Position numbers and translations under genes: made by a program
Notes under the pieces: model-generated
What the model saw: only the letters and a program-made list of their open reading frames with translations
The model's database searches: none
What the model was told of the DNA's origin: nothing
DNA from: an uncultured Actinomycetes bacterium
GTDB lineage: Bacteria; Actinomycetota; Actinomycetes; Nanopelagicales; Nanopelagicaceae
Assembly: GCA_903863015.1 (NCBI GenBank)
Contig: CAIPAI010000032.1
Span: 20,690-84,689 of the forward strand
DNA length: 64,000 bases
Direction: 5' to 3'
In this document: positions 60,302 to 64,000 of the stretch, one piece after another
Layout: each line of letters begins with the position of its first letter
Position numbering within the stretch: position 1 is the first letter of the stretch

Positions 60302-60643
60302 GTGATCTATCTCGTCTACAAGATGAAACTCAGCTCCCACTCTAGGCGCAATATGAAGGATTTCTGGCATTGGCTCGAAGATCGCGAGAGTTGGTTCTAT
60401 AAAGACCTGCCCATGGTCAAGTCTGTCCGCTGGTATTACAGCCTCGTAGGGGATGTCTACACCATCGAAAATTGGGCCTCTTTTGACGATGAAGCCGGCT
60501 TCGGCGAGTATCGCAAGACTTTAGCAACGCTCAAGGGCGACGCGAACTGGGAGAACCTGCGCGTCACTCAAGACGAGTGGTGGGAATTTTTAGAGACTCG
60601 CTTGGTGGTTGATCCACCGGTGAAAATTGGCTTTGGCACTTGA
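60302..60643 (+). CDS. Small NIPSNAP/dimeric alpha-beta barrel-like protein
   Basis: A 113-residue protein rich in Trp and Tyr, with an alpha/beta pattern: VYKMKLSSHSRRNMKDFWHW, a VRWYYSLVGDVYTIENWASF strand pair and EYRKTLATLKGDANWENL helix. It recalls NIPSNAP or stress-responsive ferredoxin-like barrels, but I do not recognise it firmly. GTG 60302 with GAGGAG upstream. Coupled to the IclR gene by TGATG and divergent from CaiB copy 2. Confidence 0.6.
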   Translation: MIYLVYKMKLSSHSRRNMKDFWHWLEDRESWFYKDLPMVKSVRWYYSLVGDVYTIENWASFDDEAGFGEYRKTLATLKGDANWENLRVTQDEWWEFLETRLVVDPPVKIGFGT

Positions 60644-61419
60644 TGGTCGAGTCCACCAGTCAAACAATTGCGACGGTTGAAAGAGCAGCTGACGTACTTC
60701 TTCTCTTTGCGCGACCAAATCATCCGCATTTAGGCGTTACTGACATAGCTGAGGAGCTCTCGCTCTCGAAAGCTGCCGTTCACCGCATTCTGGCATCGTT
60801 GCGCTCGCGAGGATTTATTGAGCTCATTGAAGAGAGTCGCCGCTATCAATTGGGGCCAGCATCGCTATCTCTGGGGATTGCTTACCTAGCGCGTATTGAT
60901 GTGCGCCAACTCGCGGCTGCAGAGCTGCAACAACTTTCCCTTGCCAGTAAAGAGACGGCCACGCTTTCTATACGTACCGGCGACGAGCGTATCTATGTGG
61001 ATCAGATTCGTCCTGAACGTGAGATCGTGATGAGCGTGCTCATCGGTATGCCTTATCCACTCCATGCCGGCGGTTCGTCGAAAGCATTTCTCGCATTTCT
61101 CACTGCTGAAGATCAGAGTCGTTATCTTGCTACCAGCATGGGGCAGGTCACGGAAAAGACGATTACCAATAGTGATCAACTTCGAAGCGAGCTTGCAGAG
61201 ATTAGACAACGCGGATTTGCAAGTTCATTCGGCGAACGCCAGGCAGGGGCTGCCTCTATCGCGGCGCCCGTCTTTGATCACACTGGTGCGCCAGCAGCAG
61301 TGATTAGTATTTGCGGCCCTGCGGATCGCTTCAAGAACGAAATTGACGATTGTATCCCGCTCCTTCTTGCGGCTACTGCTCGGGTTTCACGACGACTTGG
61401 TTTTAGCGCACACTCTTAA
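60643..61419 (+). CDS. IclR family transcriptional regulator
   Basis: A 258-residue IclR protein: winged helix (about 1-75) with LSLSKAAVHRILASLRSRGF, and the C-terminal effector-binding domain with MPYPLHAGGSSKAFLAFL and ASSFGERQAGAASIAAPVFD. IclR proteins bind 15-bp palindromes and respond to pathway metabolites. Sites of that type are at 60152 and 63931. ATG 60643 overlaps the small gene upstream. Confidence 0.93.
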   Translation: MVESTSQTIATVERAADVLLLFARPNHPHLGVTDIAEELSLSKAAVHRILASLRSRGFIELIEESRRYQLGPASLSLGIAYLARIDVRQLAAAELQQLSLASKETATLSIRTGDERIYVDQIRPEREIVMSVLIGMPYPLHAGGSSKAFLAFLTAEDQSRYLATSMGQVTEKTITNSDQLRSELAEIRQRGFASSFGERQAGAASIAAPVFDHTGAPAAVISICGPADRFKNEIDDCIPLLLAATARVSRRLGFSAHS

Positions 61420-61445
61420 TTCAACTCACACGCAAGGAGAAAGAT

Positions 61446-62876
61446 ATGTCGTTCGATCTCGTCATCAAGGGCGGAACTCTCGTTATTCCGTTTACTGGAG
61501 AAGTAAAAGCGGATATTGGAGTCATCGACGGGAAGATTGCGGCCATTGGAGCCGATCTTCAAGGTGGCAAGAAGGTAGTCGACGCGACTGGTAAGTACGT
61601 TGCGCCTGGTGCAGTCGATGCGCACTTTCATATTGGTATCTATCGTCCGATCGCACAAGACGCATTCGAAGAGACGCGCTCATCTTTAGTAGGTGGAGCG
61701 ACAACGGTTATCTCTTACTTCCGTACCGGTCAGCACTATCTCAACAAGACCGGCACTTATGCCGACATCTTCCCGGAGGTGCTCGATGCGGTGAAGGGAC
61801 AGGTTCATACGGACGTCGGTTTCCACTTAGCCCCGATGACTGCTGGGCAAGTTGATGAAGTGAGCTCGCTCGTTAAGAACCATGGAATTCCTTCATACAA
61901 GTACTACATGTTCTACAAGGGATTTAATCTCGCGGCCAATAGTCGTGACTCGAAGGCATTTACCATGAGTGAAGAGTACGACCTCGGTCACCTCTTCTCG
62001 ATTATGGAATCGGTTGCGTCAGCGCAACAAGAGAATCCAAATAGTCGTATCTCATTAAGTCTTCACTGCGAACAATCCGAGTTAATGCGCCTCTTTATTG
62101 ATCGCGTGCAAAGTAACGGAAATCCACAAACTCTCAAGGCCTACTCTGATGGTCGACCACCACTCACCGAAGAAGTCGCCATTGGTGAAGCGACCACGCT
62201 TGCTGCTGCGGCCGGAACAAATATCAACTTATTGCACATCTCCAGCGGTGCTGCGCTCAATGCGGCTAAGCGGGCGCGTGCTACTTATCCAGATTTGGAT
62301 ATGCGCATCGAAGTCACTCTTCATCATCTCTGCCTTGATTACGAAACGCTCGACAAGAAGGGCGGGCTAGGTGGAAAAGTGAATCCACCAATCCGAACTC
62401 ACAATGACAATGAAGCTTTGTGGAACGGCGTTCTAGATGGCACCGTCTCTTGGGTTGCTTCAGATCACGCGTGCTGCATGGAAGAGGAGAAGGGCGACCA
62501 ACTCTGGCCTGCGCTTCCTGGCTTTGGTGGAACTGCGCTGCTCTACCCAGTTCTCCTCTCGGAAGGCCATCACAAGCGCGGCCTTTCGCTCTCTCGAGTA
62601 GTTGAATTAGCAAGTAGCAATCCTGCAAAGGCCTATGGTCTCTGGCCGCAGAAGGGCAGCATGAATATTGGTGCCGATGCTGACTTGGTCGTGCTGGATC
62701 TCGATAAGAAAGCCACTGTCACGACCGACATGTTGCTCTCTGCACAAGATCATTGCCCCTTTGAAGGCGTCGAAGTGCAAGGTTGGCCCGAGACCACAGT
62801 GCTCCGTGGAAACGTGGTTTATACCGATGGCCAAGTTCAGGGCGCACCTACCGGCCAATACGTTCGACGCGCTTAA
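61446..62876 (+). CDS. Dihydropyrimidinase/hydantoinase-like amidohydrolase
   Basis: A 476-residue cyclic amidohydrolase: metal site AVDAHFHIG, the carbamylated-lysine region GIPSYKYYMFYKG, SLHCEQSELM and NLLHISSG histidines, and WVASDHACC with the metal-binding Asp. It should open a five- or six-membered cyclic imide or amide (hydantoin, dihydropyrimidine or similar). AAGGAG precedes the ATG. It lies 26 bases after the IclR gene and 23 before the luciferase-like gene. Confidence 0.9.
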   Translation: MSFDLVIKGGTLVIPFTGEVKADIGVIDGKIAAIGADLQGGKKVVDATGKYVAPGAVDAHFHIGIYRPIAQDAFEETRSSLVGGATTVISYFRTGQHYLNKTGTYADIFPEVLDAVKGQVHTDVGFHLAPMTAGQVDEVSSLVKNHGIPSYKYYMFYKGFNLAANSRDSKAFTMSEEYDLGHLFSIMESVASAQQENPNSRISLSLHCEQSELMRLFIDRVQSNGNPQTLKAYSDGRPPLTEEVAIGEATTLAAAAGTNINLLHISSGAALNAAKRARATYPDLDMRIEVTLHHLCLDYETLDKKGGLGGKVNPPIRTHNDNEALWNGVLDGTVSWVASDHACCMEEEKGDQLWPALPGFGGTALLYPVLLSEGHHKRGLSLSRVVELASSNPAKAYGLWPQKGSMNIGADADLVVLDLDKKATVTTDMLLSAQDHCPFEGVEVQGWPETTVLRGNVVYTDGQVQGAPTGQYVRRA

Positions 62877-62899
62877 GCCACTCGAGAGAAGGCAGAGAA

Positions 62900-63856
62900 A
62901 TGAAAGCGGCTCTTGCCATTGGCCTAGCGGGCATTCCGCTATCGCAATACGGGCCCATCATTGCTGCAGCGGAGAATGCTCATTCTTATGCGCTCTGCGT
63001 CGGCGAAGCAGCGCAAGAGACCTTTGCGGCGGCTTCGTTTGTCTCCACCTTGACGACCAAGCCAAAGATTATTTCCGGTATTGCTACCTGGGCGAGGCCA
63101 CCGGTCACCACTGCCTTAGCTGCCGCCACCGTTGATGAAATCTCTGGTGGTAGGTATGAGTTGGGTTTAGGCACCATGCCCGACCATTGGAATCGCGATC
63201 ACTACGGAATCGACCCAGCGAGGCCGCTCGTACGTATGCGTGAGTACGTTGAGGTGATTCGCTTAGCGTGGAAGGCGTACGGGGGCCGCACTGCCGATTT
63301 CACGGGTGAGTTCTACACAGTGAAGGGTTATCAGAGGTTGATCCCGCCACTGCGTGAGGAGATGCCGATCCACTTGGCAGCAACTCGGCCAGGGATGGCA
63401 AGACTTGCGGGGGAGATCTCCGATGGTGTCTTGGTCAATTGGCTCCATACTCAGGAGTGGCTCCACGAGGTGCTTGAACCTGCCTTTGCGGAGGGGATCC
63501 AGCGCGGAACCCGCTCGCCGGAACGTGCGGCGATGGTGCGCGTTCTTGTTGAGCCCGATCCAGTGAAGGCGCGGGAGATCCTGCGCCCCTCATTTGCCAT
63601 GTACCAGCAGGTTCCCTACTTCCATGAAGTTGCCGCCTCTGCTGGCTTTATCGGAACTGACTTGGCAGATGGCCTCGTCGATGCGATGACGGTCCACGGA
63701 GATCTCGACTCGGTGGTGGGGCAATTACGTGATCGGTACGGCGCTTGGGCTGACTGGTTGGAGCTCACCCCGCCCGGCGCGGTCGGCGGGGAAGCTCTCG
63801 CTGCCGCTTACGAAAACCTCTTTAAAGTGGTCTCCAGGCTTAATGGAGATCTCTAA
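62900..63856 (+). CDS. Luciferase-like oxidoreductase (third copy)
   Basis: A 318-residue TIM-barrel protein of the luciferase superfamily, with TVDEISGGRYELGLGTMP, a DPARPLVRMREYVEVIRL helix and PIHLAATRPGMARLAGEISDG. In pyrimidine and other heterocycle pathways a luciferase-type oxygenase opens the ring (RutA), so it may act with the hydantoinase-like protein; F420-dependent reduction is equally possible. ATG 62900 follows GGCAGAG; the longer frame reaches into the hydantoinase gene and is rejected. Confidence 0.82.
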   Translation: MKAALAIGLAGIPLSQYGPIIAAAENAHSYALCVGEAAQETFAAASFVSTLTTKPKIISGIATWARPPVTTALAAATVDEISGGRYELGLGTMPDHWNRDHYGIDPARPLVRMREYVEVIRLAWKAYGGRTADFTGEFYTVKGYQRLIPPLREEMPIHLAATRPGMARLAGEISDGVLVNWLHTQEWLHEVLEPAFAEGIQRGTRSPERAAMVRVLVEPDPVKAREILRPSFAMYQQVPYFHEVAASAGFIGTDLADGLVDAMTVHGDLDSVVGQLRDRYGAWADWLELTPPGAVGGEALAAAYENLFKVVSRLNGDL

Positions 63857-63898
63857 AGCCTCTGGCAAAATCCACCGAGAAATAACTCCGCGCGCCTC

Positions 63899-63927
63899 TT
63901 GACCTCCGCCTACTGAGGCGACAAGAT
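63899..63927 (+). promoter_or_regulatory. Promoter of the gene at the right edge
   Basis: TTGACC (63899-63904), 17 bases, CAAGAT (63922-63927). The predicted start point near 63934 lies within an IclR-type palindrome. A small CGCCT-ACTG-AGGCG hairpin (63907-63920) fills the spacer. Confidence 0.6.
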
Positions 63928-63930
63928 TAC

Positions 63931-63945
63931 CGGAACAGCGTTCCG
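63931..63945. promoter_or_regulatory. IclR-type operator, perfect palindrome
   Basis: CGGAAC-AGC-GTTCCG, six-base perfect arms in the IclR 15-bp geometry, covering the predicted transcription start of the next gene. A related half-degenerate site lies at 60152. The IclR encoded at 60643 is the likely binder, by inference. Confidence 0.65.
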
Positions 63946-63991
63946 CAAGGTGGAACCGAACGGCTCGCTCCCTACCCTGCTTGGAGGATAC

Positions 63992-64000
63992 GTGCGTAAA
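63992..64000 (+). CDS. Start of a further gene (partial)
   Basis: GTG CGT AAA at the right edge, preceded by GGAGG (63983-63987) five bases earlier and by a promoter and operator at 63899-63945. Only three codons are visible (MRK), so the product is unknown. It is probably part of the IclR-controlled set. Confidence 0.5.

Noticed and set aside
1..64000. CRISPR arrays, tRNA or rRNA genes, insertion sequences, phage genes
   Set aside because: No regularly spaced repeats, cloverleaf-like segments, transposase or integrase motifs were seen by reading; a dedicated search could still find a short RNA gene.

Overview
The window looks like chromosomal DNA of an actinobacterium. The left-hand housekeeping block follows an actinobacterial order: hrcA-dnaJ-rsmE-HIT-phoH-ybeY-corC-like-cytidine-deaminase-like-era, then glnE. 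Three luciferase-like proteins of the kind that use F420 or flavin, frequent GTG/TTG starts and several apparently leaderless genes (-10 box 6-7 nt before the start codon) point the same way. GC is moderate by eye. I cannot name a genus. No rRNA, tRNA, CRISPR, insertion sequence, phage gene or origin was seen, and no gap between genes exceeds about 160 bases.

Layout. 0-11.3 kb: partial divergent gene, DoxX-like protein, S51 peptidase, then a compact plus-strand core block from hrcA (behind a CIRCE-like operator) to glnE. 11.3-16.3 kb: BenE-type transporter, LigB/DOPA-type extradiol dioxygenase behind a 20-bp palindrome, and a minus-strand pair of amino-acid permease plus PLP decarboxylase. 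16.4-27.9 kb: acetoacetate-decarboxylase-like protein, a glutamine-synthetase-like ligase divergent from a class I amidotransferase and a CYP255-like P450, a second P450, MarR regulator, PuuD-like gamma-glutamyl hydrolase, then an aldehyde dehydrogenase, HpaD-type dioxygenase, FAH-family protein, 3Fe-4S ferredoxin and ferredoxin reductase. This resembles an aromatic (possibly amine) catabolic unit: amide activation, P450 oxidation, ring cleavage and removal of the cleavage product.

27.9-36.4 kb: sulfite exporter-like protein, sulfatase and amidohydrolase on the minus strand, divergent from an ABC importer (binding protein, two permeases, ATPase) with a luciferase-like oxygenase. 36.4-40.7 kb: EamA transporter, lipocalin-like protein, and a SnoaL/nitrilase-fold/aldehyde-dehydrogenase operon.

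40.8-55.4 kb: a reductase-flavoprotein-GntR operon, a MaoC/crotonase pair, and an eleven-gene operon with overlapping or touching genes: MaoC, luciferase-like, CaiB, PrpD, a three-domain RidA protein, two hotdog hydratases, a thiolase-like/aldolase protein with its DUF35 partner, acyl-CoA dehydrogenase, CitE-like lyase and a cupin-like protein. This reads as CoA-dependent breakdown of an unknown acid. 55.3-64 kb: MFS exporter, PrpD, cyclase-family hydrolase and CaiB on minus; NIPSNAP-like protein, IclR, dihydropyrimidinase-like hydrolase and luciferase-like protein on plus; then the first codons of another gene. CaiB, PrpD and a luciferase-like protein thus occur twice. IclR-type 15-bp palindromes of the same design lie at the promoters of the 60.1-kb CaiB operon and the 64-kb gene, with a third at 40.7 kb.
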